26,346 nt of DNA from Clostridia bacterium (lineage in GTDB: Bacteria; Bacillota; Clostridia; Christensenellales; Borkfalkiaceae), in the NCBI GenBank assembly GCA_900768525.1, contig CAAGDF010000038.1, positions 1 through 26,346 on the forward strand, written 5' to 3'. Positions within the stretch are counted from its first letter, which is position 1. Each line of letters starts with the position of its first letter. The notes under the pieces were generated by a model that was not told where the DNA came from, made no database searches, and saw only the letters and a program-made list of their open reading frames with translations. Below, piece by piece: positions 14,116 to 22,393 of the stretch. The position numbers and the translations under genes were made by a program.

Positions 14116-14559
14116 CTATATTTGATTTTTTTCAAACTTGAGCGCCGCTAAAAAGTATATAATACCTATCGCAAGAGTGAGAGCCGTAATAATACACATA
14201 AGAATAATATCCCGAGTTGTACCCAAAGCCAAATCGCCTAGTAGACAGCCAACCCCGATTACCATCCATACAAAGACTATAAATGCCGTAGGTACGATTG
14301 CGGCGGCTATATATGGCTTTTTGCTATAAAACACCGCACCGATAAACAAATGAGAAAAAATCAGTTGAACGAAATAAATTCCTACTAATAAAAACGCCGC
14401 TGCATCATTGGTTCTAGCGATTGACCTATTTCCGTAATACTCATGAGTTTGTCTGGTACCTTGCATCACCCCGTAATCAAATATTATCGATCCGAATACG
14501 ACAAGAAAGACTATAAACGACAACGCCCTGTTGATATAAAGCAAAGTTTTGTTCTTCAT
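14116..14559 (-). CDS. Four-helix integral membrane protein of unknown function
   Basis: This 147-residue protein has four predicted membrane segments: about 9-27 (ALSFIVFLVVFGSIIF), 53-75, 82-107 and 117-140, with an N-terminal Lys-rich tail. A periplasmic loop with tyrosines and charges (THEYYGNRSIARTND) lies between helices 1 and 2. No enzyme or transporter motif was recognised. The start at 14559 follows CGGGGC, a weak ribosome site. The 52-residue membrane-protein gene follows nine bases after the stop, so they are likely partners. A promoter TTGACA-N17-TAACAT lies about 60 nt upstream. The pair sits between two copies of a 40-bp terminator-like element and is flanked by sugar genes with which it shows no obvious functional link. 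Confidence 0.8.
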   Translation of the reverse strand: MKNKTLLYINRALSFIVFLVVFGSIIFDYGVMQGTRQTHEYYGNRSIARTNDAAAFLLVGIYFVQLIFSHLFIGAVFYSKKPYIAAAIVPTAFIVFVWMVIGVGCLLGDLALGTTRDIILMCIITALTLAIGIIYFLAALKFEKNQI

Positions 14560-14611
14560 TTTTAAGCCCCGATTATACTATATTAAATTGTGGGATTTTA
14601 GTCTACCTCAT

Positions 14612-14645
14612 GCACATGTTAACACGTTATACCGCAAATGTCAAC
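14612..14645 (-). promoter_or_regulatory. Promoter with 12-bp direct repeat for the small membrane-protein pair
   Basis: Minus strand: -35 TTGACA (14644-14639), a 17-nt spacer, and -10 TAACAT (14621-14616); leader about 50 nt. Two similar 12-mers, GTTGACATTTGC and GTTAACATGTGC, start 22 nt apart (about two helical turns), so the -35 and -10 lie inside a possible tandem regulator site. A second -10-like TATAAT near 14575 would leave almost no leader and was not preferred. Confidence 0.6.
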
Positions 14646-14730
14646 ATTTTTTGAAAAATAATCTTTTATATACGTATTTAACCATTTTATTGAAACTTAC
14701 AACGACATAAAATGCATATGCAAAAGCACA

Positions 14731-14776
14731 AAAAAGCCGCCTATAGGTCGATTATCGGCACTTTGGCGGAGTTTTT
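14731..14776 (-). repeat. 3' repeat element, copy B (terminator-like)
   Basis: The core 14737-14776 is 39/40 identical to copy A. On the minus strand the CCGCC/GGCGG hairpin ends in six T, giving a rho-independent terminator for the gene whose stop is at 14855. The internal segment AAAGTGCCGATAA is identical over 13 nt to copy C at 22267. Between copy B and the stop of the upstream gene (14777-14854) only AT-rich sequence is seen. Confidence 0.8.
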
Positions 14777-14854
14777 GCTTGAAGATTTAGTTACAAAAGT
14801 ATAACGATTTTTTTCGCTATCCTTTAATGTTTATTTAACTTTTTTGCCGTCCGG

Positions 14855-17284
14855 TTATGAATTTTTATCTTCATCAAAAATGGAAAGTTCGATACCGCGG
14901 GATGTAAGCCCGTCGCATAAATAGACGGTCGGGTTGACTTTTTTGCCCGAATAGACCGCAATGATTTTTATTTGAGAATTTTCCGAATTTTTATCTATGG
15001 GCAAAAAGAAAGTGTAATTGCCGTTTACGGGATGAACGGGATACTCGAATGCGTTTGCGGGAAAAGCGGGAGCGCGCGACGGAAAACCTGTGAATTTTTC
15101 GTTAATTTCGGCAACGCACATAACGCCCTCTTCGCCCGTTTCGCCGTCGAACGCAACTGCAATGTACGGATTTTCGGGTAGATTTTTAAGCGTAAAACAA
15201 CCCGATTGTATCGCTGTCGTTTTCTTTTTGTCATAATGCGCGAAAAGGTTTGTGAGCGACGGATTTTCAAGTTTTACCTCGCCCGAAGATGAATAAACCT
15301 TGACCGAATATATGCGATCGACGGGTTCTTTCAGCCTGAAATAACGCGCGGCTTTGCCGACTTTAAAGGTTGCGCGCATTTTATCGCCCGTAACCTTGCC
15401 CGGAGTATCGCAATAAAAATATAAAAACTCGTTTTCGGTTTTGCAAATCGATTTGACTTCGGGCAAAACGCTTTGCCAATTTTTAAGGTCGGTTGAAAAC
15501 TCGCCCGCGTTGACAATTTGCTTTTCAAACATATCGTTTGCTTCGTGCGCGTCGAAATATTCAATCTCCAGCCGATCGGCGTTGATTTCTTTGCCGAAAT
15601 CTATTCGCAAACAACCGCCGTCCACGCGGTAACCTTTCCTGCCGTCGTGGTTATAATAACTGCGCGACTTAACGTCGAAAATGCCATCGCCCTTGAATAC
15701 CGACGACGGTTCAAGCCCTCTGCTTTTATAAGAATTTTGCTCGAAAAACAGTTCTCTCGCCTTTTCGACTTGGTATATATTGCTCTTGCCCGACCTTAAA
15801 GCCGAGCGGCGTTCAAGCGAAAAATTATCCGCCGAAAAACAAGCGGTTTCGTATAAATATTCGCCGTTTTCATAGAGATTTACGCTTTTTTCGTCGGTAA
15901 GTACGCCTAATTTTAAAGGCGCTTTTTGCGTAAAATCAAACGCGTTGCTATCAAAGTTTTCAAATTTCAACTCGCGCATTGCGCCGTTTTTCGGGTTGTA
16001 CAGCGTTACGGGATTTTCCCCGTCGTACTTTAAAACGTTGATTTTATCTATAACTCCGCTTTCGGTTTCATGCAAAACCTTATATTCCGCGTTTAAAATA
16101 AGGCTGTCGCAAACGGCGGCGTCGCAAAGTTCGATTAAAGCCGCTCTGAACGGAGCCAAATCTATTTTTACGCTTTCGCCGTAAGCAAATTCGCCCAAAA
16201 ACTTCTCGGTGGGAAACCTGTAAATAACGCAAACGCGCTCGAACTTTTCAAGCCCTGCCGACGAATTTAACGTAAGCGTAATAGTCTTTGTTTTCCAGTT
16301 TGCGTTGCCCGTTGCCAAAAACATGCGCTTGCCGTCGCCGCGGAAAGCGGCGTTGTTGCCAAAATCGGTTTCAGGCAAAAAGCCATTGGTTAAACTATCG
16401 GAAAACCGCCTGTGCAAATTAAAAATACGGGCAAGCATGGGGTACTCGTCATCACGCAAAAGCCATGGGTTTCCGTAAATTTCGGGCGCTAAAATAAGCG
16501 AACGGTTGAACGCCTGATAAATCAAATCGTCGTCAAAATAATCGAGCGACGAGGACAAACAAACGCCGTGATCCTCGGTATTTCGCTTAAGATCGGGCGT
16601 GTGCCCTCTGAAAAAGGTATACGCCCTGTTATGCGGTGCGGTAACCGTGTTATAACCGTGAACGTCTACATAAGTTTCCATCCCCTCCCACAAAAAAGTG
16701 GTGGCATATTTTGACGCTTCTCCTAAATCGTTGCGGTGGTTGAGCAATATGAGGTCGGGCGAATATTTGCGACACTCCTGCATTGTTTTTGCAAATTCTT
16801 CCTGCTTATCGGCACGCAAACCGCCACACACGGCATCGAATTTAAACAATGCGAAATTATAATCACGGCAAAGTTTTACAAGCTGTTCGCGGCGTTTTTC
16901 GGCTGACCTTTCGTCGTTGCCGTAGCCGTCCGCACCGCCCCACACGCCCATTCTAATGCCGTATTTTTGCGCGTAATCCACGATCGGCTTATAGCCGAAG
17001 GGAAATTGCTTTTTGATTTTTTTGCCGTCCTCGAATTCGTAACCGCCCGCCGCGCCGTCGAGATTGCCCGCGTCCCACGCATATATATCGAGCGACATAT
17101 TGTAAGTTTCTTTAAGATATGCAAAAAAGTCGAGATTAGCAAGCGTTTGCTCTTCCGTAGAGCCTTCGTTGGTGTTGTTTATCCACGAAAAATATTCGCT
17201 TTTCGAACTATAAAGTTGCTTTTCGCCTTTTAAGTTTTTGTTTTCGTTTTTTAAGTTGCCGCCGTTCAAATTTTCGTCGTTCAT
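14855..17284 (-). CDS. Cytosolic glycoside hydrolase-like protein (GH27/36-type barrel) with discoidin-like module
   Basis: This large enzyme-like protein (809 residues from the chosen start) has no signal peptide and a Lys/Asn-rich N-terminal tail. Residues about 30-330 show the alternating pattern of clan GH-D TIM barrels (alpha-galactosidase-like): LDIYAWDAG, GIRMGVWGGADGYG, FALFKFDAVCGG (Asp150 fits the nucleophile position), LILLNHRND, FLWEGMETYVDVHGYN with several acidic residues. A beta domain follows (about 330-400). Residues about 520-665 resemble an F5/8-type C (discoidin, CBM32-like) module, and a last beta region closes the protein. ATG at 17296 lacks a ribosome site, while ATG at 17284 follows GGAG by six bases and was chosen. 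It lies downstream of the surface protein gene but behind a hairpin. It likely hydrolyses an imported alpha-linked oligosaccharide. The family assignment is by motif resemblance only. Confidence 0.65.
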   Translation of the reverse strand: MNDENLNGGNLKNENKNLKGEKQLYSSKSEYFSWINNTNEGSTEEQTLANLDFFAYLKETYNMSLDIYAWDAGNLDGAAGGYEFEDGKKIKKQFPFGYKPIVDYAQKYGIRMGVWGGADGYGNDERSAEKRREQLVKLCRDYNFALFKFDAVCGGLRADKQEEFAKTMQECRKYSPDLILLNHRNDLGEASKYATTFLWEGMETYVDVHGYNTVTAPHNRAYTFFRGHTPDLKRNTEDHGVCLSSSLDYFDDDLIYQAFNRSLILAPEIYGNPWLLRDDEYPMLARIFNLHRRFSDSLTNGFLPETDFGNNAAFRGDGKRMFLATGNANWKTKTITLTLNSSAGLEKFERVCVIYRFPTEKFLGEFAYGESVKIDLAPFRAALIELCDAAVCDSLILNAEYKVLHETESGVIDKINVLKYDGENPVTLYNPKNGAMRELKFENFDSNAFDFTQKAPLKLGVLTDEKSVNLYENGEYLYETACFSADNFSLERRSALRSGKSNIYQVEKARELFFEQNSYKSRGLEPSSVFKGDGIFDVKSRSYYNHDGRKGYRVDGGCLRIDFGKEINADRLEIEYFDAHEANDMFEKQIVNAGEFSTDLKNWQSVLPEVKSICKTENEFLYFYCDTPGKVTGDKMRATFKVGKAARYFRLKEPVDRIYSVKVYSSSGEVKLENPSLTNLFAHYDKKKTTAIQSGCFTLKNLPENPYIAVAFDGETGEEGVMCVAEINEKFTGFPSRAPAFPANAFEYPVHPVNGNYTFFLPIDKNSENSQIKIIAVYSGKKVNPTVYLCDGLTSRGIELSIFDEDKNS

Positions 17285-17330
17285 AATGCGCTCCATAAGC
17301 GGTAGTTATTTTTAATTATTGTGATTTTTA

Positions 17331-17380
17331 AAAGCGAAGCGGCATTTGTCGTAAAATTAAAGCAAAGCCGCTCCGCGTTT
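17331..17380 (-). terminator. Hairpin after the large surface-protein gene
   Basis: GCGAAGCGGC (17334-17343) pairs with GCCGCTCCGC (17367-17376), with one mismatch and a 23-nt AT-rich loop. On the minus strand the stem is followed by TTTTAAAAAT. It fits a terminator or attenuator between the surface-protein gene (stop at 17422) and the glycoside-hydrolase-like gene, so the latter may be only partly co-transcribed. Confidence 0.6.
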
Positions 17381-17421
17381 CAAAGTTTAAGATTTATAAT
17401 CGTTATATTTCTATAAAGATA

Positions 17422-20400
17422 TCAATTTTGTTTCCTACGTTTACGGCAAAGCCATACTATCGCAACCGCGCCGACCAAAGTAAGAGCAAGGCTGCCGCCG
17501 ACAAACGACGAGCATCCGCTGCTGCTTACTACCGAACCCGCGTCTTTAAGCGTAAAGGTTATTTGCGCCGAGCCGCCGGTTGTGGTAAGAATAACGGTTT
17601 GTTTACCCGCTGCAAGCTCGCTTAAAACTTCGGGGTTTATGGTGAGTTTGCCGTTCGCATACGAATAATCGTCGGTGGTAAGAACAAGTTCGCCTGCGGT
17701 TAAAGAAACGATATCTCTGCCGTTTAAGTTAACGGTGATAACAAGCGCGCTACCTTTGCTGACTTCGTATTCGCCTTCGAATTCAGGAGCAACGTCGAGA
17801 ACTTTAACGGTTACCGAAGCCGAAGCGACGGTGGTCACTTCAAGAAGGTAAGTGCCTGCGTTTTTGTTTGCGAAAACCGACGCTTTGACGGTTAGTTTAT
17901 CGTTTGCATACGAATATTGCTCCGCAGTAAGTGCGGCTTTGTCGAATTTAACTTCGGTAATTTCTTTACCCGAAAGATTAAGGTCGATAACGTAATCGCC
18001 CGCGGTCTTTTTATCGTAATCGGCAGCCGTACCGAAAACGGGGGTAGAATCGTTTATGGTTACGGTAAGCCTTTTTTGCGCGCCGGAAGCGGTTTTTATT
18101 ATGAAAACGTGTTCGCCTGCGGTTAAGCCTTTAAGATAGTTATATTTAAGCACGAGCTGATTATTCGCGTTATACATATATTCGCTTCCGCTAAGGTCGC
18201 TTCCGTCAACGGTTATAAGCGCTACGGTATATCCTTTAAGGTCTGCGGCGATAATTATGTCGATGCCCTCGGCTAAATCGCATGAAGCGGTATCCTGCAT
18301 CTCGGGAGTACTGTTTATAACAGCAAACTCGAAAGTAATAACGTTTTTCGAAGTGGTAATAGTTATGGTTTTTTGGTCGCCTAAATTATACTTTTCGCAA
18401 AAAGCCTCGGTGAGGTTCATTCTGTACGAACCCGTAGGAGTAACTTCCAAGGTGTAATCGGCGTCTTTTACAAGTGCCGTTTCACCCTCTTTAACCGAAA
18501 CGATTTCAAAACCGTTGAGCGCGATAATGGCGTAAGGCTTGGCGTCAGCACCTAAGTCGTAGTTGGACGAACTTGAAACAAGTTCTGCAAATACTTCACT
18601 TTCGGCAACGAAATTATCCATATACCACACCGATTCGAGCGTGGATGCTGCTGCTTTGAACTGAACGTAAGCGTAAGATTCACCCGCGTATTCGTAACTG
18701 AACGAAATCGTAAGGCGATACCAACCGTCCATCTTAGCGGTTACGTCATAACAAATATCCGCGTTTTGCGTGCCGGATATGAGCTTGCCCGTTTTTAAAT
18801 CGATTTCCATAAAGAAGAATTCGATATCGGCAGACGCGTCATGCGTAAGTCCCCTTGCTGCGATAACAGAATTATCCATGGGTTTAAGGTCGAGACTTAA
18901 AACGTGGCGTTTATCTTTTGTAAGATAATGCATTCTGCCGTCGTTGGGGTTGGTCTGGAACAAACCTGCATTGCTTTCGTCAACCGTTTTCGGGACGAAT
19001 TTGATAACTTTATTTTCGGTGCCTTCGGTATAAATTTTATAATCAGCGGGATCGAACCAACTGTTTCTGAAGAAATTATCGTTCGCATCCTGATCGCCGT
19101 TAAGTTCGGGCATAGCCGTAAAGTCATTGTTGTAAATTTCACCGGTGGGAACATATGCGGCATTAAGCGTTAACGTGCTTTGAGTGCCCGCCGCGTTTTC
19201 GGCAACTATTTCGTGAACGCCGTCCGAAAGGTCTTTTAAATAATCCGCCTTTATGGTAAGTATTCCGTTTGCAAAAGCGTAATTCTGTGCGTTGATAGCC
19301 GTGCCGTCAACGGTAACGGTTTCAACGTCAGCAAAGGTGGTTACCAGGGTAAGATCTTTTGCGTTATGCGTGTTATAAAATCTTTTAGTTACGTTAAAGC
19401 CCTCGGCTTCGGCTTCTCTTTTTACCGAAATGCTGTAGTTATCGAGTAAAACACCGGAATCGAAATTTGCGTTTGCGGTTGCGGAATCGGTGCAATGCGC
19501 GTTGATAAAGTTGAACGTATAACCGCCGTTGCCATAAACATAAATACTTACGTTATAAACCCCGTCCGCATATCCGTTAAGAACGGCTTTTATAAGTTTA
19601 GAGCCAGATGCAGCCGCTTCGACATAGGCTTCGCCGTTTTGTAAGCGAACGTAATCTTTAACAATCGAGGGTTTTTGCGACTCGAAGCCGATATAAACCA
19701 TATCTACCGACCCCGTGGGTTTAATCTGCATATCCCAACGATAAATTTTCCCGTCTGAGGTGTTACCGAGTTTTCCCGAATCGAGATATAAATTCGCTTT
19801 TTGCCAACCGCCGCCGTCGTTATCGACAAAGAAATCAAACATTGCGCTTAAACAACGATCGCCGTTAAAACCATCATCTTTTATGGTAAGCTGTCCGCCC
19901 GCAACCCCCGCAAAACCGTTGGTGTGGAACATTGCGTCGCTGCCCGAAACGTCGAGCGGATCGTTGTTGAAGTTACGCGATAAAACAACTTTATATTCGC
20001 CTTCGGTCGGATCGACTTCGGGTTCTTTTTCGGTTTTAATAGAAACGTCGTCGAGATATATACCGGTATCATTATTTGCGTTTGCCGCAGCAGGATCGGA
20101 AGACTGTATATTAAAGAAAAGTTTGAACAGACCGCCCGTTCCTTTTATTTCGGCACTGACTTTATAACAGCCGTCTTTTTGCGTTACGGTTACGTTTCCG
20201 AATACTTTATCGGTTCCATATTCCGCCGTACTGTGGGAATTATCGGATTTGATGATGATTTGCGAATCAACCGAACTCGCCTGGTTTACAACCTGATTGA
20301 ACATACAAAAAGTTTGTTTTACATGACCGAACGGACGAACGGTAAATTCGACATAATAAGTTTTATCCTTTTCAAGTGTTTTACTTATCCAGTTTTCGTT

Positions 20401-21270
20401 AACGTAAAGAGGTTCAGTCTGAAACGCGGTTCCGTCGGTTCCCGCAGGAAAAAAGCTATAGACAGAGCGCAGGGTTTTTCCGTTTATGCCGTCTTTATAA
20501 GTTCCGGCAGCAGAAGCAAATCCCGCTAATCCGTAAGCATTAAAAAGTTCGCTTTCACCGAAAAGACCGGGCGCGAGCTCCAATTCATAAACAACGGTAT
20601 CGCTGTCGGCAAATTTAAGCGTGTCAAGGCAAATACCTGTTGAGTTTGCCGCATTGATTTCTTCATAACGAGTTTTTTCTACATTCATATAGAATACGAA
20701 ATGAACGTAGCCGCCCGTTCCTTTAACGGTAGCGTTGATATCATACCAGCCGTCCGCGCCTAAAACAGCGGTGCCCGAAATGAAATTGCTGTTCTCGACA
20801 TAGTTTATAAAAGTTCCGTTTGCGCCCGAGTTCAAGATAATTACGGAATTATTCTTAGCCGTATCGGGCCCCATAACGCCAAGCGTAAGATCTTTAAAAT
20901 CGCCATAAGGTTTAACGCGCATGGTAAGCGTGTAGTCCTTACCTTCCGTGGTCGTCGGGATAATCCTGCTCGTATTGGTATACACTGCCGATTGCTGGCA
21001 ACCGTTATCCCAAAATTGATAGGGAGCTTTGAGGTACGTTCCCGTCGATTGAACTATCGAACGAGTGCCGCCTGCCCAACCGGAGTTCTGATAAATCTCG
21101 TCCCCGTTAAAATCTGCGGATAAACTCTCGAAGTCCTGAGAATAAAGCATGTTGTCGTCGGCTTTTACAACCCCTGTTAGCCCCGTTGCAAAAAGCGACG
21201 CGGCAACAGCAAAAACGCAGGTTAAACTGAGTAAAGCGAGAGTTACCCTTTTTTGCCTTTTTGTTTTCAT
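17422..21270 (-). CDS. Large modular surface protein: jelly-roll CBM and X2/Ig-like repeats
   Basis: This 1282-residue exported protein has a signal peptide (about 1-37, ending VVKA), four jelly-roll modules (about 41-225, 228-420, 425-640, 711-900) and about five small Ig/X2-like repeats (about 645-708 and 905-1245). The first three jelly-roll modules share a GxGG strand (GTGGYVHF, GTGGLFKL, GNGGYTFN) and a final strand TGIxLDxx, as in CBM4/9-type sandwiches. X2-like repeats share a YxYANxxLTI core (QNYAFANGILTI, EQYSYANDKLTV, DDYSYANGKLTI). The C-terminus has SSGCSSFVGG, a hydrophobic helix and RKRRK, a membrane or sorting tail without LPXTG. No catalytic signature was seen, so binding to a polymeric glycan or host surface is the likely role. 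AGGAGGA precedes the start. It is divergent from an AraC-type gene that probably controls it. Confidence 0.85.
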   Translation of the reverse strand: MKTKRQKRVTLALLSLTCVFAVAASLFATGLTGVVKADDNMLYSQDFESLSADFNGDEIYQNSGWAGGTRSIVQSTGTYLKAPYQFWDNGCQQSAVYTNTSRIIPTTTEGKDYTLTMRVKPYGDFKDLTLGVMGPDTAKNNSVIILNSGANGTFINYVENSNFISGTAVLGADGWYDINATVKGTGGYVHFVFYMNVEKTRYEEINAANSTGICLDTLKFADSDTVVYELELAPGLFGESELFNAYGLAGFASAAGTYKDGINGKTLRSVYSFFPAGTDGTAFQTEPLYVNENWISKTLEKDKTYYVEFTVRPFGHVKQTFCMFNQVVNQASSVDSQIIIKSDNSHSTAEYGTDKVFGNVTVTQKDGCYKVSAEIKGTGGLFKLFFNIQSSDPAAANANNDTGIYLDDVSIKTEKEPEVDPTEGEYKVVLSRNFNNDPLDVSGSDAMFHTNGFAGVAGGQLTIKDDGFNGDRCLSAMFDFFVDNDGGGWQKANLYLDSGKLGNTSDGKIYRWDMQIKPTGSVDMVYIGFESQKPSIVKDYVRLQNGEAYVEAAASGSKLIKAVLNGYADGVYNVSIYVYGNGGYTFNFINAHCTDSATANANFDSGVLLDNYSISVKREAEAEGFNVTKRFYNTHNAKDLTLVTTFADVETVTVDGTAINAQNYAFANGILTIKADYLKDLSDGVHEIVAENAAGTQSTLTLNAAYVPTGEIYNNDFTAMPELNGDQDANDNFFRNSWFDPADYKIYTEGTENKVIKFVPKTVDESNAGLFQTNPNDGRMHYLTKDKRHVLSLDLKPMDNSVIAARGLTHDASADIEFFFMEIDLKTGKLISGTQNADICYDVTAKMDGWYRLTISFSYEYAGESYAYVQFKAAASTLESVWYMDNFVAESEVFAELVSSSSNYDLGADAKPYAIIALNGFEIVSVKEGETALVKDADYTLEVTPTGSYRMNLTEAFCEKYNLGDQKTITITTSKNVITFEFAVINSTPEMQDTASCDLAEGIDIIIAADLKGYTVALITVDGSDLSGSEYMYNANNQLVLKYNYLKGLTAGEHVFIIKTASGAQKRLTVTINDSTPVFGTAADYDKKTAGDYVIDLNLSGKEITEVKFDKAALTAEQYSYANDKLTVKASVFANKNAGTYLLEVTTVASASVTVKVLDVAPEFEGEYEVSKGSALVITVNLNGRDIVSLTAGELVLTTDDYSYANGKLTINPEVLSELAAGKQTVILTTTGGSAQITFTLKDAGSVVSSSGCSSFVGGSLALTLVGAVAIVWLCRKRRKQN

Positions 21271-21286
21271 ATATTTTCCTCCTATT

Positions 21287-21320
21287 CACGCGCTTACATA
21301 TAATATTTTTAAAGAGCGTG
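21287..21320. promoter_or_regulatory. Inverted repeat over the surface-protein promoter region
   Basis: CACGCGCTT (21287-21295) and AAGAGCGTG (21312-21320) match as inverted repeats at 8 of 9 positions, with a 16-nt spacer. The spacer holds a minus-strand -10-like TATTAT (21305-21300) that has no recognisable -35. Such a core promoter would need an activator, and the divergent AraC-type protein is the obvious candidate; a repressor site is equally possible. Confidence 0.45.
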
Positions 21321-21327
21321 TTTTTTA

Positions 21328-21356
21328 TTGCCAGTTTGTCCTTTTTATGGTATAAT
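21328..21356 (+). promoter_or_regulatory. Sigma-A promoter of the AraC-type gene
   Basis: TTGCCA (21328-21333), a 17-nt spacer ending in TGG, and TATAAT (21351-21356). Transcription should start near 21363, giving a leader of about 32 nt with GAGG (21382-21385) before the ATG at 21395. Confidence 0.85.
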
Positions 21357-21394
21357 TTTCGCAAAAATTACACCTTTTATTGAGGTTTTGTTCT

Positions 21395-22258
21395 ATGTTT
21401 TTCATCGATACCGATAAGATTCTTACATATATCGATTACAGCCCGATTTACAAGGGCTTTAACGTGAGCGAGTTCGGAAAAGAAACCCGCGAGTGGAGCA
21501 AAAATAACGCAATGCAACGCAGATTTAACCACATTCTGCACTTCGTTTTGGAAGGGAACGGGATTTTTCGCCGCGGAGAAAAAACTTATAACCTTTATCC
21601 GGGGCGCGCGTTCGTTATAACCCCGCACGATCCGGTAAGCTATTCCCCTTCTAAAGATTCGAGTTACACTTATTGCTGGATTGCCTTTTCCGGCACCGAC
21701 TGCGACTCGGTTTTTAACGCCTGCGGCATTACCGACGATGTTGCCGTGTTTGACTTTACCGAAGAATCGGTTAAACGGCTTATCGAATTTTTAAACATTT
21801 TAAAAAACGATAAGGAACAGGCAAACGACAAGGCGTTTGCAATATCCGTTTATTCGATGGCTTACGAAGTTCTGGCAAACTGTTCTAAACTGTTAGAAAC
21901 GAAAATTTCCGACGGCAAAACGATTTCTTCTTCGATAATCGACAAAGCCGTCGAATATATGCAGGCAAATTTAAACAAACAACTTAACGTTTCGGATTTG
22001 TGCCGCGAACTGGGCGTTTCGCGCTCGTATTTTACTACCCTGTTTAAAAACACCTTAAAGCAATCGCCTTATAAATATTTGTTAAACTTGCGTATTCAGC
22101 AATCGAGCGAACTGCTTATAAGCGACAAAAATCTTTTTGTTTATACGATAGCCGAACTTGTGGGCTTTTCGTCTGTCGAACAGTTTTGCAAGATGTTTTA
22201 TAAGCTTAACGGCTGCACACCTTCGGAATTTCGAAAAATGTATTCGAAAAGAGATTAA
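21395..22258 (+). CDS. AraC-family transcriptional regulator
   Basis: This 287-residue regulator has the standard AraC layout. Residues about 20-110 form a cupin-like sensing domain (HILHFVLEGNGIFRRGEKTYN, then LYPGRAFVITPHDPVSY). Residues about 180-285 hold the two helix-turn-helix motifs: LNVSDLCRELGVSRSYFTTLFK, then TIAELVGFSSVEQFCKMFYKLNGCTPSEFRK. It usually binds a sugar or metabolite and activates transport genes. ATG at 21395 with GAGG nine bases upstream is preferred over an in-frame TTG at 21380. It is divergent from the large surface-protein gene and convergent with the second sugar-transport operon, so both are candidate targets. Two repeat elements follow its stop. Confidence 0.95.
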   Translation: MFFIDTDKILTYIDYSPIYKGFNVSEFGKETREWSKNNAMQRRFNHILHFVLEGNGIFRRGEKTYNLYPGRAFVITPHDPVSYSPSKDSSYTYCWIAFSGTDCDSVFNACGITDDVAVFDFTEESVKRLIEFLNILKNDKEQANDKAFAISVYSMAYEVLANCSKLLETKISDGKTISSSIIDKAVEYMQANLNKQLNVSDLCRELGVSRSYFTTLFKNTLKQSPYKYLLNLRIQQSSELLISDKNLFVYTIAELVGFSSVEQFCKMFYKLNGCTPSEFRKMYSKRD

Positions 22259-22264
22259 AAGACG

Positions 22265-22305
22265 CGAAAGTGCCGATAACTGGCTTATATCCCTATTTTT
22301 GGGTT
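22265..22305 (+). repeat. 3' repeat element, copy C
   Basis: It starts seven bases after the AraC stop. GAAAGTGCCGATAAC, then GGCTTATA, matches copies A and B read on their minus strand, with AAAGTGCCGATAA identical to copy B. After the core, CCC-TATTTTT-GGG can pair and GGCT/AGCC closes around it. It has no strong U-run of its own. Confidence 0.65.
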
Positions 22306-22331
22306 TAGCCATCTCTTTTAACCGATTTTAT

Positions 22332-22374
22332 CAGAAAGTTCGGCTAACTGACTTATAGCCCGGCTTTTTGTTTT
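22332..22374 (+). repeat. 3' repeat element, copy D (terminator-like)
   Basis: The core GAAAGTTCGGCTAACTG, then ACTTATAGCC, follows the same pattern as copies A-C and ends in CGGCTTTTTGTTTTTT, so it can terminate the AraC transcript. GGCTA/TAGCC forms the stem. It is head-to-tail with copy C about 67 nt upstream and lies just beyond the stop of the convergent nucleoside-hydrolase gene at 22394. Confidence 0.65.
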
Positions 22375-22393
22375 TTACGCAAAAAATTTCGCG

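Noticed and set aside
13887..14141. 84-codon plus-strand reading frame
   Set aside because: It is antisense to the 52-residue membrane protein and has a Met/Pro/Ile-rich composition with no ribosome site; the minus-strand reading is far more protein-like.
17285..17296. Start at 17296 for the glycoside-hydrolase-like gene
   Set aside because: There is no ribosome site upstream, whereas ATG at 17284 has GGAG six bases before it.
21380..21394. TTG start for the AraC gene
   Set aside because: ATG at 21395 has GAGG at proper spacing; the TTG overlaps that ribosome site.
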